DNA of 64,000 nt from Sphingomonas_D zeicaulis. GTDB taxonomy: Bacteria > Pseudomonadota > Alphaproteobacteria > Sphingomonadales > Sphingomonadaceae. The translations under genes and the position numbers were made by a program. The notes under the pieces are model-generated. The model was not told where the DNA came from, did no database searches, and saw nothing but the letters and a program-made list of their open reading frames with translations. The stretch's first letter is position 1. Each line of letters starts with the position of its first letter. The stretch covers positions 62,001 to 126,000 of the forward strand of contig NZ_JBNPXQ010000003.1 of NCBI RefSeq assembly GCF_050433225.1, in the 5' to 3' direction. Shown here in pieces: positions 1-8,879 of the stretch.

Positions 1-569
1 AGGGGGATCGCCCGGCGATCGAGGTGCCCGCGCGGGAATTGCCGCCGCCGATCGCCATTCCCGTCGCCACCCGCATCGCGCCGCCCGACCGGCTGAGCCC
101 GCGGTCGGTGACAGCGTTGCGGGAAGCCAATGCCTGCGATATCGGGGCGGACGCCGCCACTCGACAGGAAGACTGGTTCCGGATTGACGAGCGGCGCAGC
201 CTGCTGCTGCTATCCTGCGGCGGCGGCGCCAACAATCGCTCCGCGCTGCCTTTCCTCGTCACGAGTACCGGCCGCAAGAAGGGGCTGGCGGCGGACTATG
301 TGCGGTTCGACCACCCCACCGGCTACGCCGCCGAGCACGGCCAGACGCTACTGCTCAACCCTGAATGGGACAAGGATATGGGCACGATCACGAGCCGTCT
401 CGCCGGCAGCGCAAACGGCGATTGCGGCACCAGCCAGCGCTTCGCCTGGGATGGCGAGGCGTTTCGCCTGATCGAGCAGCGCGCGATGAGCGCGTGCCGT
501 GGCAGTGTTCAATGGATCCGGGTGTGGGCTGTGCCGACCGCCGCGCCGAACACGTTAATCGGTCGCTGA
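1..569 (+). CDS. DUF1176 domain protein, C-terminal part (5' end outside window)
   Basis: The frame is open from the first bases of the window, so this is the C-terminal part of a longer protein. An in-frame GTG at base 24 is probably not the start, because DUF1176 proteins are usually about 340 residues with a signal peptide. The end shows the family pattern: several conserved Cys (NACDIG, GDCGTSQRF, SACRGS) followed by W-I-R-V-W. Family members are predicted to be exported; no function is known. The next gene converges on it, with only about 10 bp between stops. Confidence 0.75.
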   Translation, partial: GDRPAIEVPARELPPPIAIPVATRIAPPDRLSPRSVTALREANACDIGADAATRQEDWFRIDERRSLLLLSCGGGANNRSALPFLVTSTGRKKGLAADYVRFDHPTGYAAEHGQTLLLNPEWDKDMGTITSRLAGSANGDCGTSQRFAWDGEAFRLIEQRAMSACRGSVQWIRVWAVPTAAPNTLIGR

Positions 570-578
570 TCCCGGCCG

Positions 579-896
579 TCAGGCCGCGACGTTCACCGCG
601 AACAGCGTCGTGCCCTCATAGCGGGGCTCGGCGGGATTGAACAAGGACTGCGGCTCGAACGCACGATCGGAAATGGCGAGGTCGTTGAGGCCGGTCAGCT
701 TGAAGGCGCCGAGCTTCAGTTCGCGCGGCGGCCGACCGTCGCGCTCCAAGGTAACACCATCGACATAGAGTTCGCCATGCTTGGTGTAGAGGATGTGAGG
801 CGCCAGAACGACAGCCATCTTGTTGTAGACGGCCGTTACGCAGACCTGGCGGGCGATGCCCTCGAGAATGAGCTTGCTCGACATATTTGCGCGCAT
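579..896 (-). CDS. small conserved-looking hypothetical protein
   Basis: About 105 residues from the ATG at 896; an ATG at 884 is the alternative. The frame stays open upstream to 1043, but that extension is low-complexity and unlike protein. A weak GGAAGA lies about 13 nt before 896. The body (VYNKMAVVLAPHILYTKHG, then LYVDGV and LKLGAFKL) vaguely resembles the strand pattern of a WYL ligand-sensing domain, but no helix-turn-helix is present. I do not recognise a function. It ends just before the convergent DUF1176 gene. Confidence 0.55.
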   Translation of the reverse strand: MRANMSSKLILEGIARQVCVTAVYNKMAVVLAPHILYTKHGELYVDGVTLERDGRPPRELKLGAFKLTGLNDLAISDRAFEPQSLFNPAEPRYEGTTLFAVNVAA

Positions 897-1196
897 TTGG
901 GCGTTCGCGTCTTCCCATGCAACCCGTTTTTGCACCGCAGCACATGTGATCCGTGCAACCCCTGATGCAGGATATGACATCCGCACAGGAAGGGAAAGAT
1001 GCCGGAGCGGGGGGAACCGAACAGATGGGGGGTATCGGTTCATCGACGCGCGGTGGGGGGCCCGCCACGATCAGACCCGGCAATCTGATCATCCCGCTTG
1101 GTTAACAGCTACCAGCATAATTGCGGTGGGTGACAGTGCAGCGGGGGTAACACGCGACGAAGCGACCTAAAAAGGCGGCGTGTAACCAGTATCGTT

Positions 1197-2186
1197 TCAC
1201 TTGCGATCCGGCAGCTGCTCTAGATAGGCAGACATCGCCGCGGCGCCGCGCGCGGTAAGCGTTATCAGCACGCGGCGCGCATCGTCTGGATCAGGCCGAC
1301 GCTCGAAAAACCCTGCTTCGGTCAGCGTGCCGATCGCGCGCAGCGCGGTCGTGGCCGGCACGGCCGCAGCGATGCACAGGCTGGAGACCGAGACCGGCTT
1401 GCCCTCGATTCGCGCCGCCATCAGGTCGAGCAGCATGTCCCACGCGGGTTCACCAAAGATCGCCGCGTCGAAGAAGCGTTCACGCAGCCGCCGTTCGCGG
1501 ATGATCGCGCGGATCGTCGCGGCACCGATCGTCGGCGCAGCGACGTTGGATTCCGGCACCGTCGGGCCTGGAACGCCCCAGCCATCGACGATGGCGTCAC
1601 CCGACATCTCGGCAAGCGCGCCGGCGATGCGCGCCACCTCCGCGCTCAGCGCCTTGAGGCGAGCGACGTCGCGGGCGTCATCATCGGCGACGCCGCTGCG
1701 TCGCGGACGGAAAAGCGCGATGCCCAGCGCCGCGGCGTGCTCCGCCACTGACGGATTGCAGAGAAGTTCGACCGGTCCCCCACCGACCCGCGCGAACACC
1801 GGATCGAGCAGCGCGGGCACGACACCAACGACGGCGGCAAACGCCCCAGCCCGCGCGCCCGCATCCACGCGATCGAGCAGGCGGTCGAGAACCGCGCCGT
1901 CATCCTTGCTGAGATCGATCAGCACCGCGCCGATACCGGGCCGCTCCGCCAGCGCAGCCTCCGCCTCGGGGGGCGCAACGATGCCAACGACCCGCGCCCC
2001 CGCGGCCCCAGCCGCCACCTCCGCACGCACCGCCGCCCCCTGCGTATCGGCGACGATCAGCAGCGCGACACCGCCCGTGCCCCATGTCTCCGCACTATCG
2101 GCCCCAGCTTCGTCGTATCGCACCACCACCACCTCGCTTCGGCTCGCTGCCACCGCGCCCGGCGGGAACCTCAGGCCACCTGCCAT
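1197..2186 (-). CDS. MarR-like winged-helix transcriptional regulator
   Basis: About 329 residues. The N-terminal two thirds is Ala/Val-rich and reads like a Rossmann or receiver-like domain (VALLIVAD, VVGIVAPP, AVLIDLS). The last 110 residues form a winged helix: ERFFDAAIFGEPAWDMLLDL, then SVSSLCIAAAVPATTALRAI as the recognition region, then FFERRPDPDDARRVLITLT as the wing. This matches the MarR pattern of D-x-R-D/R-x3-L-x-LT. Start is uncertain: ATG at 2213 and 2186 are both in frame and lack a good Shine-Dalgarno, and in-frame GTGs near 2130 are possible. It is divergent from the hemerythrin gene at 2218, so the two probably share a control region. Confidence 0.7.
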   Translation of the reverse strand: MAGGLRFPPGAVAASRSEVVVVRYDEAGADSAETWGTGGVALLIVADTQGAAVRAEVAAGAAGARVVGIVAPPEAEAALAERPGIGAVLIDLSKDDGAVLDRLLDRVDAGARAGAFAAVVGVVPALLDPVFARVGGGPVELLCNPSVAEHAAALGIALFRPRRSGVADDDARDVARLKALSAEVARIAGALAEMSGDAIVDGWGVPGPTVPESNVAAPTIGAATIRAIIRERRLRERFFDAAIFGEPAWDMLLDLMAARIEGKPVSVSSLCIAAAVPATTALRAIGTLTEAGFFERRPDPDDARRVLITLTARGAAAMSAYLEQLPDRK

Positions 2187-2217
2187 CGTTCGTCTGCCGA
2201 ACCTGAGGAGCATCGCA

Positions 2218-2787
2218 ATGTCCGGAGATTATGCCAAGCGTAACAGCCAGGGCGATCATCGCCTGAAGCAGGATGATCCCGCTGCGATCCGCCTGCTGAA
2301 GGAAGAACACCATGTCTTCCGAGAGCTTTTCGACAAGGCGGAAGCCAGCGAAGGTGAAGCCCTGGTGCCGATCGCACAGGAATTGTGCATGCGATTGGCG
2401 GTGCATATGACGATCGAGGAGGAGATCCTCTACCCTGCGCTCAAGCCGGTGATCGGCGAGGAAGAGGTGGACGAGGGCATCGTCGAACACCAGTCGGGCA
2501 AGCGGATCATCGCCGAGCTCGAGAATCTCGATGGGACCGAAAAGCTCTACAAGTCCAAGGTCCATGTCCTGGGCGAAGAGACCGTCCACCATATCGACGA
2601 GGAGGACGAGGACCTGTTCGAGGATGCCAAGGAGGCCCACGCCGCCGGCAAGATCGACCTCGACGCGCTCGGCGAAAAACTCCGCGCTCGCCAGGCGGCC
2701 CTTTATGACGAGATCGCGACGAAGGGCGAGGCAGAGAAGACCGGCGACGCGGTGGCCGAGGAACTGGAAACCGTCGGGCGCGGTTGA
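2218..2787 (+). CDS. hemerythrin domain-containing protein
   Basis: 189 residues starting at an ATG preceded by GAGGAG at 2205-2210, spacing 7; the much longer open frame upstream is an antisense shadow. A hemerythrin-like four-helix bundle is shown by the spaced ligands LLKEEHHVFREL, LAVHMTIEEEILYPAL, IVEHQSGKRII and HHIDEEDEDLFEDA. These H, HxxxE and H/HxxxD positions form a di-iron site. Family roles are O2 or NO sensing, iron handling and stress response. The acidic, Lys-rich tail is soluble and there is no signal peptide, so it is cytoplasmic. Divergent to the MarR-like gene. Confidence 0.88.
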   Translation: MSGDYAKRNSQGDHRLKQDDPAAIRLLKEEHHVFRELFDKAEASEGEALVPIAQELCMRLAVHMTIEEEILYPALKPVIGEEEVDEGIVEHQSGKRIIAELENLDGTEKLYKSKVHVLGEETVHHIDEEDEDLFEDAKEAHAAGKIDLDALGEKLRARQAALYDEIATKGEAEKTGDAVAEELETVGRG

Positions 2788-2803
2788 GGGGCGGCTGCCC
2801 CTC
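2786..2803. terminator. hairpin between hemerythrin and pntB
   Basis: Perfect 7-bp stem GAGGGGC / GCCCCTC with a 4-base loop, starting at the hemerythrin stop codon and lying between convergent genes. There is no clear T-run, so an intrinsic terminator is possible but unproven. Confidence 0.35.
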
Positions 2804-2822
2804 TCCCACCCTTAAGCCATCG

Positions 2823-4238
2823 TCAGTGCGCCATGGATTTGACGATATCCTCGACCATCTTCTTGGCGTCGGCGAGCAGCATCATCGTGTTGTCCATGTA
2901 GAACACGTCGTTGTCGACGCCGGCATAGCCGACACCGCCCATCGAGCGCTTCACGAACAGCACGGTCTTGGCCTTTTCGACGTCGAGCACCGGCATGCCG
3001 TAGATCGGTGAGGTCTTGTCGGTCTTCGCCGCTGGATTGGTGACGTCGTTCGCGCCGATCACGAAGGCAACGTCCGCCTGCGCGAATTCGGAGTTGATGT
3101 CCTCCAGCTCGAACACCTCGTCATAGGGCACGTTCGCTTCGGCAAGCAGCACGTTCATATGGCCGGGCATGCGGCCCGCCACCGGGTGAATCGCATATTT
3201 GACCGAAACGCCTTCCTTCTTGAGCAGGTCGCCCATCTCGCGCAGCGCGTGCTGCGCCTGTGCCACCGCCATGCCGTAACCCGGCACGATGATGACGCTT
3301 TCGGCCTGCTGCATCAGGAAGGCGGCGTCCTCGGCCGAACCACGCTTCCACGGCCGATCGACCTTCGCGCCGCCGCCCGAGGCCGCCGCCTCGGTGCCGA
3401 AGCCGCCAGCGATCACGCTGATGAAGCTGCGGTTCATCGCGCGGCACATAATGTAGCTGAGGATCGCGCCCGAGCTGCCGACCAGCGCGCCGGTGATGAT
3501 CATCGCGGAATTGCCGAGCGTGAAGCCCATCGCCGCGGCCGCCCAGCCCGAATAGGAATTGAGCATCGACACGACGACCGGCATGTCCGCGCCGCCGATC
3601 GGGATGATCAGCAGGAAACCGATGACGAAGCTGAGTGCGGTGATCGTCCAGAACACCCAGTGGCTCTGGTCGGTGAGGAAATAGCCGATCAGCCCCAGGA
3701 TCGCGGCGAGCGTGCCGAGATTGATGACGTGCCGCGCCGGCAGCATGATCGGCGCGCCGCTCATATTGCCGTTGAGCTTGAGGAAGGCGATGACCGAACC
3801 CGAGAAGGTAATCGCGCCGATCGCGATGCCCAGCCCCATCTCGATGCGGCTGACGGTGAAGATCACGCCTGCGCTGTCGGCGATGTGGAACGCCTGTGGG
3901 TTTAGGAACGCCGCGGCTGCGACGAGCACTGCCGCCATCCCGACCAGAGAGTGGAACGCGGCGACAAGCTGCGGCATCGCGGTCATCGCGATGCGCCGGG
4001 CGATGACGAAGCCGACGATGCCACCGATCGCGATTGCGACGAGGATTTCGGGCAGGCTGGCGATCTCGTGCGTCACCAAGGTGGTGACGATCGCAATCGT
4101 CATGCCGATCATGCCATAGCGATTGCCCTGGCGGCTGGTCGACGGACTGGAGAGCCCGCGCAACGCTAGGATGAAGCACACCCCCGCGATGAGATAAGCA
4201 AGCGCCACCCAGGGATTGACAGGTGCGGCCTCATGCAT
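2823..4238 (-). CDS. pntB: NAD(P) transhydrogenase subunit beta
   Basis: 471 residues, normal for PntB. The N-terminal ~280 residues are hydrophobic with about nine membrane helices (VALAYLIAGVCFILALRGL onward). The C-terminal domain III binds NADP(H): VIIVPGYGMAVAQAQHALRE carries the GxGxxxA fingerprint and VAFVIGANDVTNPAA follows. The complex couples proton entry to hydride transfer from NADH to NADP+ in the inner membrane. It follows pntAB by about 70 bp on the same strand. The alpha1 subunit is not adjacent; it lies about 9 kb away on the other strand. Confidence 0.97.
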   Translation of the reverse strand: MHEAAPVNPWVALAYLIAGVCFILALRGLSSPSTSRQGNRYGMIGMTIAIVTTLVTHEIASLPEILVAIAIGGIVGFVIARRIAMTAMPQLVAAFHSLVGMAAVLVAAAAFLNPQAFHIADSAGVIFTVSRIEMGLGIAIGAITFSGSVIAFLKLNGNMSGAPIMLPARHVINLGTLAAILGLIGYFLTDQSHWVFWTITALSFVIGFLLIIPIGGADMPVVVSMLNSYSGWAAAAMGFTLGNSAMIITGALVGSSGAILSYIMCRAMNRSFISVIAGGFGTEAAASGGGAKVDRPWKRGSAEDAAFLMQQAESVIIVPGYGMAVAQAQHALREMGDLLKKEGVSVKYAIHPVAGRMPGHMNVLLAEANVPYDEVFELEDINSEFAQADVAFVIGANDVTNPAAKTDKTSPIYGMPVLDVEKAKTVLFVKRSMGGVGYAGVDNDVFYMDNTMMLLADAKKMVEDIVKSMAH

Positions 4239-4310
4239 CGAACGTTTTCCCCCAGTTCAGTCCTGTGATCCGGCGCGCTCACGCGCGCCCGGCGGGCACC
4301 GCAGCGCCGC

Positions 4311-4592
4311 TTACTTCTCTTTCTTCTTGTACATGGCGAGCATCCGTTCGGTGACGGCGAAGCCACCGAAGATGTTCACGCTCGCGAACACCACTGCGAT
4401 CAGCCCCAGCCATTTGGCGGTGGGCGATCCTGCGGCCGCGCTGGCGATCAGCGCGCCGACGATGATGACCGAGGAAATCGCGTTGGTCACCGCCATCAAA
4501 GGCGTGTGCAGCGCCGGAGTGACCGACCACACGACATAATAGCCCACGAAGCAGGCCAGCACGAAAATCGAGAGGATCGAGATGAAGTCCAC
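4311..4592 (-). CDS. pntAB: NAD(P) transhydrogenase subunit alpha part 2 (membrane domain)
   Basis: 93 residues with three hydrophobic helices: ISILSIFVLACFVGYYVVW, then ISSVIIVGALIASAA, then WLGLIAVVFASVNIFGGF. The sequence TPALHTPLMAVTNAISS is typical of alpha2. The C-terminus MLAMYKKKEK is cytoplasmic. It forms the proton channel together with PntB. It is first in a two-gene unit with pntB; its partner pntAA is encoded elsewhere in this window. The gap upstream to glmM (265 bp, divergent) should hold promoters for both directions. Confidence 0.95.
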   Translation of the reverse strand: MDFISILSIFVLACFVGYYVVWSVTPALHTPLMAVTNAISSVIIVGALIASAAAGSPTAKWLGLIAVVFASVNIFGGFAVTERMLAMYKKKEK

Positions 4593-4858
4593 TTTAGCCT
4601 CCCCCTGATTGGCTCAACATCGTTATCCACCATTGCTGTTGTCGCATGGTCTTACTGTTAGCCCGTCGCATCGTTGGAGGGATGGCGCAAGCCGGTTTCA
4701 GCAACAGACTGCGACAAATCGAACCAAAGCGTGCATCGCATGCTGCGTCGGGCGCGGTTCCCGCGCAACACAGCGTGCCCGAACCGCCACACCGCCACCA
4801 CCAGCTTCACCTCGCGGCGCCCCGGGTGTAAGGGCCATGGCTTGCTTCGGGACAAAAG

Positions 4859-6199
4859 ATGACGCGCAGATATTTCGGTACGGATGGCATCAGGGGGCGC
4901 ACCAACACCGCGCCGATGACGCCGGACATCGCGATGAAGGTGGGTATGGCGGCGGGCGCGCATTTCCGGCGCGGCGCGCATCGCCACCGGGTGGTGATCG
5001 GCAAGGACACCCGCCTTTCCGGCTATATGATGGAATCGGCGATGGTCGCGGGCTTCACCGCGGTCGGCATGGACGTGGTGATGGTGGGGCCGATGCCCAC
5101 GCCCGCGATCGCGATGCTGACGCGTGAGATGCGCGCCGATCTGGGCGTGATGATCTCCGCCAGCCACAATCCCTTCGCAGACAATGGCATCAAACTGTTC
5201 GGGCCGGACGGCTACAAGCTGTCCGACGAGGATGAGCTGGCGCTGGAAGCGCTGATCGAGGCGCCGGCGCCGCTCGCCGCCTCCCCCGATATCGGCCGTG
5301 CCCGCCGCATCGAGGATGCGCGCGGCCGTTATATCCACGCCGCCAAGAACAGCTTTCCCCAGCATCTTCGGCTCGACGGCCTCAAGATCGTGGTCGATTG
5401 CGCGAACGGCGCCGCCTATTCGGTGGCCCCCGCCGCGCTGTGGGAACTGGGTGCCGAGGTCGTCTCGATCGGCGTCACCCCCAACGGCACCAACATCAAT
5501 GACGGGGTCGGATCGACCGCGCCGGCGACCTTGCAGGAAACCGTCGTCGCCAGCGGCGCCGCGATCGGCATCGCGCTGGATGGCGATGCGGACCGGCTGA
5601 TCGTGGTCGATGATGAGGGCCGCGTGGTCGATGGCGATCAGTTGATGGCGCTGATCGGATCGCGCTGGGCACGCTCGGGGCGCCTCAAGGGCGGCGGCGT
5701 GGTCGCCACGGTGATGTCCAACCTGGGGCTCGAACGCTTCTTCGCGGGCGAAGGCCTGTCGCTGGCGCGCACCAAGGTCGGCGACCGCTATGTGCTCGAG
5801 GCGATGCGTGAGGGCGGCTACAATGTCGGCGGCGAGCAATCGGGCCACATCATCCTGGCGGACCATGGCACCACCGGCGACGGGCTGGTCGCAGCCCTTC
5901 AGGTGCTCGCCGCGCTGGTCGAGAGCGGCAAGCCGGCAAGCGAGTTGCTCCATCTGTTCGATCCGGTGCCGCAACTGCTGAAGAATGTGCGCTTTGCCGG
6001 CGGCAAGCCGCTGGAGGCGGACAGCGTGAAGGCGGCGATCGCGGCGGGCGAGCGCGAACTGAACGGCTCCGGCCGGCTGGTCATCCGCCCCTCGGGCACC
6101 GAACCGGTGATCCGGGTGATGGCGGAGGGCGACGATGCCGGGACCGTCGAGGCGGTGGTCGATTCGATCTGCGATGCGGTGAAGGCGGCGGCCGCCTGA
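4859..6199 (+). CDS. glmM: phosphoglucosamine mutase
   Basis: 446 residues, the usual GlmM length. It converts glucosamine-6-phosphate to glucosamine-1-phosphate for UDP-GlcNAc, hence peptidoglycan and LPS. Visible motifs: YFGTDGIRG at the N-terminus; the phosphoserine loop ISASHNP with Ser102 as the phosphorylated residue; the metal loop LDGDADR near residue 241; the sugar loop GEQSGH; and the phosphate loop RPSGTEPVIRVMAEG near the end. Its stop overlaps the thiD start (TGATG), so the two are translationally coupled. Confidence 0.97.
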   Translation: MTRRYFGTDGIRGRTNTAPMTPDIAMKVGMAAGAHFRRGAHRHRVVIGKDTRLSGYMMESAMVAGFTAVGMDVVMVGPMPTPAIAMLTREMRADLGVMISASHNPFADNGIKLFGPDGYKLSDEDELALEALIEAPAPLAASPDIGRARRIEDARGRYIHAAKNSFPQHLRLDGLKIVVDCANGAAYSVAPAALWELGAEVVSIGVTPNGTNINDGVGSTAPATLQETVVASGAAIGIALDGDADRLIVVDDEGRVVDGDQLMALIGSRWARSGRLKGGGVVATVMSNLGLERFFAGEGLSLARTKVGDRYVLEAMREGGYNVGGEQSGHIILADHGTTGDGLVAALQVLAALVESGKPASELLHLFDPVPQLLKNVRFAGGKPLEADSVKAAIAAGERELNGSGRLVIRPSGTEPVIRVMAEGDDAGTVEAVVDSICDAVKAAAA

Positions 6200-7008
6200 T
6201 GGGCGGCGAAGCGGGCGCGACGCCACGCGTGCTGATCGTTGCCGGATCCGATTCGGGCGGCGGCGCCGGCATCCAGGCCGATATCAAGACGGTGACGATG
6301 CTGGGCGGCCACGCGATGACCGCAATCACCGCGATCACCGCACAGAACACGCTGGGGGTAACGGGCGTCCACCCGATCCCGACCGCGATGGTGATCGAGC
6401 AGATCGATGCCTGCGCGTCCGACATCGGCGTCGATGCGGTGAAGATCGGCATGATCGGTTCGGCGGCGACCGCCGCCGCAGTCGCCGACCGGCTCGCGGC
6501 GATGCCGGGCGTGCCCGTGGTCTTCGATCCGGTGATGATCGCGACCAGCGGCTCGGTGCTGGCGGATGCCGACACCATCGCCGCGTTCGAGCGGCTGATG
6601 ATCGGCGCCGCGCTGATCACCCCCAACGCCCCGGAACTGACCGCGCTGACCGGCCTGCCCACGGGCGACCATGCCGAACTGGCCGAGGCGGCGCTGGCGC
6701 TCGCCCGGCGTACCGGCACTGCGGTGCTCTCCAAGGGCGGGCATGTCGAAGGCGATACGGTGCGCGACATCCTGATCCTGCCCGATGGCGGCCGCACCGA
6801 CTTCACCGATCCGCGCATCGACACGCGCCACACCCACGGCACCGGCTGCACGCTGGCGAGCGGGATCGCGACCGGGCTCGCCGAAGGGCTCCCCCTGCCT
6901 GCCGCGGTGGCGCGGGCGCGGCGGTTCGTGCGCCTTTCGCTGCTTAACGCGCCGGGGCTGGGCCGGGGGCATGGCCCGATGGGTCAGCAGGCGGCGCGGC
7001 TGGACTGA
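6199..7008 (+). CDS. thiD: hydroxymethylpyrimidine / phosphomethylpyrimidine kinase
   Basis: 269 residues of the ribokinase-like fold. It phosphorylates HMP and then HMP-P for thiamine synthesis. Motifs: VLIVAGSDSGGGAGIQADIK at the N-terminus, VVFDPVMIATSG in the middle, and DTRHTHGTGCTLASGIATG, where the Asp/GTGC anion hole is catalytic. The start ATG overlaps the glmM stop. No TPP riboswitch can be expected directly upstream because the gene is embedded behind glmM, so its expression probably follows glmM. Confidence 0.96.
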   Translation: MGGEAGATPRVLIVAGSDSGGGAGIQADIKTVTMLGGHAMTAITAITAQNTLGVTGVHPIPTAMVIEQIDACASDIGVDAVKIGMIGSAATAAAVADRLAAMPGVPVVFDPVMIATSGSVLADADTIAAFERLMIGAALITPNAPELTALTGLPTGDHAELAEAALALARRTGTAVLSKGGHVEGDTVRDILILPDGGRTDFTDPRIDTRHTHGTGCTLASGIATGLAEGLPLPAAVARARRFVRLSLLNAPGLGRGHGPMGQQAARLD

Positions 7009-7659
7009 TCAGCGGCAGGCGGCCTCGATCGACGCCTGCCATGCCCGATCCCCCGCAGCGTTGAAGTGCAGCCCGTCAAAGGTCAGCCCCGTCGTCGATC
7101 CGAGCGCCGGCACGAAGGTCGCGCCGCCCTCGGCCGCAACCTTCGGGAGCAGGGCGTTGAACGCCGAGATCCGCGCCTCATCGAACCCGCTGCCCCACCG
7201 CTTGCCGGGCTCGATCGGCGGGATGCCGACAACGATCAGCCGGCCGCCGCGCTTTACCGCGGCGAGCAGCCGCGCATAGTCATGCGCGAAATCGGCGGGC
7301 GAGGTGGCCACCAGCCGCGCGCTGTCGTTGACGCCCACCGCAACGATGGTCACCGCAGGCTCTGCCCGGCGTATCACCATTCGCGCGGGCTCGATCAGCG
7401 CGGCCGTCCTGATTCCGGAAATGCCCGCGTTCAACACCGGCTTTCCGCACAATGTGGCGAAGATCTGCAGTTCGACATTGCTGTCGCCCAGCACCACCGC
7501 GCCGCCCGGGCGCACCTTGGCCGATTGTTCCCAGAGCACGCCACCGCGTCCAGTGCCTATGCGCCCCTTGCGCAGACCGTAGTCATAGCCGAGCCATGCA
7601 GCGCCGGCCGCCACCGCGGCGATCCCGGCCGCCCATCTGAACCACATGCCCCTTTTCAC
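7009..7659 (-). CDS. SGNH/GDSL-family hydrolase, membrane-anchored
   Basis: 216 residues. An N-terminal segment (WFRWAAGIAAVAAGAAWLGY) is a signal anchor, so the enzyme is probably periplasmic. SGNH blocks are clear: block I VVLGDSNVEL with the nucleophile Ser; block II NAGISGIRT with Gly; block III VGVNDSARL with Asn; and block V FDGLHFN with the Asp-x-x-His pair. Likely an esterase or acyl hydrolase; the substrate cannot be told. It ends one base after thiD (convergent) and is divergent from rnhB. Confidence 0.82.
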   Translation of the reverse strand: MKRGMWFRWAAGIAAVAAGAAWLGYDYGLRKGRIGTGRGGVLWEQSAKVRPGGAVVLGDSNVELQIFATLCGKPVLNAGISGIRTAALIEPARMVIRRAEPAVTIVAVGVNDSARLVATSPADFAHDYARLLAAVKRGGRLIVVGIPPIEPGKRWGSGFDEARISAFNALLPKVAAEGGATFVPALGSTTGLTFDGLHFNAAGDRAWQASIEAACR

Positions 7660-7754
7660 CAGGCCCTTCTATCGACTGCGGATGATGCCAACAACGCTCC
7701 CCGATATGCCAGCCGGTTCACAAGCCTGCCCCGTCTCGGCTAGGAGCAACAATC

Positions 7755-8348
7755 ATGACTGCCCCCTCCCCCCACAGCACATCCAGCGCGATCATTGCCG
7801 GCGTTGACGAGGCGGGGCGAGGCCCGCTCGCCGGGCCGGTGGTCGCCGCCGCGGTGGTGCTTTGCCCTCAGGGCATCGTCGGGCTGGACGACAGCAAGAA
7901 GCTGACGGCGGCGCGGCGCGAGGCTCTGTTCGTGCAGATCCGCGAGCATTGCGTCGTTGGCGTCGGCATCGCGACCGTCGCGGAGATCGATGAGATCAAC
8001 ATATTGTGGGCGACGATGCTGGCGATGACCCGCGCGGTCGAAGCGCTGGGTCGCGAGGTGGACGAGGTGCTGGTGGACGGCAACCGCTGCCCCGACTGGC
8101 GCTGGCGTTCGCGCGCGATCGTCGGCGGCGATGCGCTGGAACCCAGCATCTCCGCCGCTTCGATCATCGCCAAGGTGACGCGCGACCGGATGATGGTGGA
8201 GGCCGACGCGCACTATCCGGGCTATGGCTGGTCATCGAACAAGGGCTATGGCGCGCCAGTGCATCTGGAGGCGCTTCGCCGGCTGGGCCCGACGCCGCTG
8301 CATCGGCGATCCTTCGCGCCCGTGGCGCAGGCGCATCTGGTTTTCTGA
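7755..8348 (+). CDS. rnhB: ribonuclease HII
   Basis: 197 residues. It nicks the RNA strand of RNA-DNA hybrids, including single misincorporated ribonucleotides. The DEDD-type centre is visible: GVDEAGRGPLAGPVV (Asp18, Glu19), GLDDSKKLT, VLVDGNR, and SISAASIIAKVTRDRMM with the last acidic residue. Downstream YPGYGWSSNKGYG and HRRSFAPV are typical of the family. It sits about 740 bp upstream of ccrM, a neighbourhood commonly seen in alphaproteobacteria. Confidence 0.96.
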   Translation: MTAPSPHSTSSAIIAGVDEAGRGPLAGPVVAAAVVLCPQGIVGLDDSKKLTAARREALFVQIREHCVVGVGIATVAEIDEINILWATMLAMTRAVEALGREVDEVLVDGNRCPDWRWRSRAIVGGDALEPSISAASIIAKVTRDRMMVEADAHYPGYGWSSNKGYGAPVHLEALRRLGPTPLHRRSFAPVAQAHLVF

Positions 8349-8400
8349 CGGGTTTGGTGCGGGTTTCCGAGCCGAGAACAGAGATCCGCTCCGCCCTTCC

Positions 8401-8856
8401 CTACAATTCCAGCTTCATGAACATGCTGAACGGATCCAGCACATAATCCCCGAACGGCGCGCATTCCACGAAGCCGTGCCGCGCATAGAGCCGTTGCGCC
8501 GGCAGGAAGGCCGCCGGTGTTCCCGTCTCGAGGCTCAACCGCTTGTATCCCCGCGCCCGTGCCACACCGATGATGTGCACCAGCATCGCCGCCCCCACGC
8601 CGCGCTTCAGATAGGCCTCGTCGGTGCGCATCGACTTGATCTCGCCCTGCGTCGGATCGATCTGCTTGAGCGCGCCGCAGCCCGCCAGCCGATCCCCGTC
8701 CCAGATCGACCAGAAGCTGATTTCGGGCGCGCGCAGCCCGTCGATCGGCAGCACGTGGCAGCTTTCGGGGGGCGAATGTTCGAACATGCTGGCGAAGTGG
8801 CGGGCGAGCAGCGCGCCGATTTCGGGTCCGGTCAAATCGTCTTCGATGATCCGCAT
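8401..8856 (-). CDS. GNAT-family N-acetyltransferase
   Basis: 151 residues. The acetyl-CoA site is RTDEAYLKRGVGAAMLVHII (the R/Q-x-x-G-x-G/A pattern is here KRGVGA), followed by YKRLSLETG and LYARHGFVECAPFGDYV. The N-terminus MRIIEDDLTGPEIGALLARH suggests the YedL/ElaA-like small-molecule acetyltransferase group; the substrate is unknown. It is convergent with rnhB and divergent from ccrM, sharing with ccrM the control region that contains the GANTC cluster. Confidence 0.85.
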   Translation of the reverse strand: MRIIEDDLTGPEIGALLARHFASMFEHSPPESCHVLPIDGLRAPEISFWSIWDGDRLAGCGALKQIDPTQGEIKSMRTDEAYLKRGVGAAMLVHIIGVARARGYKRLSLETGTPAAFLPAQRLYARHGFVECAPFGDYVLDPFSMFMKLEL

Positions 8857-8879
8857 GGTGGGACTTTAACCCGCTCCGA

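Noticed and set aside
4621..4720. TTATCCAC (DnaA-box-like) and an inverted TTGTCGCA/TGCGACAA pair upstream of glmM
   Set aside because: A single near-match to a DnaA box and arms 63 bp apart are not enough to suggest an origin or operator.
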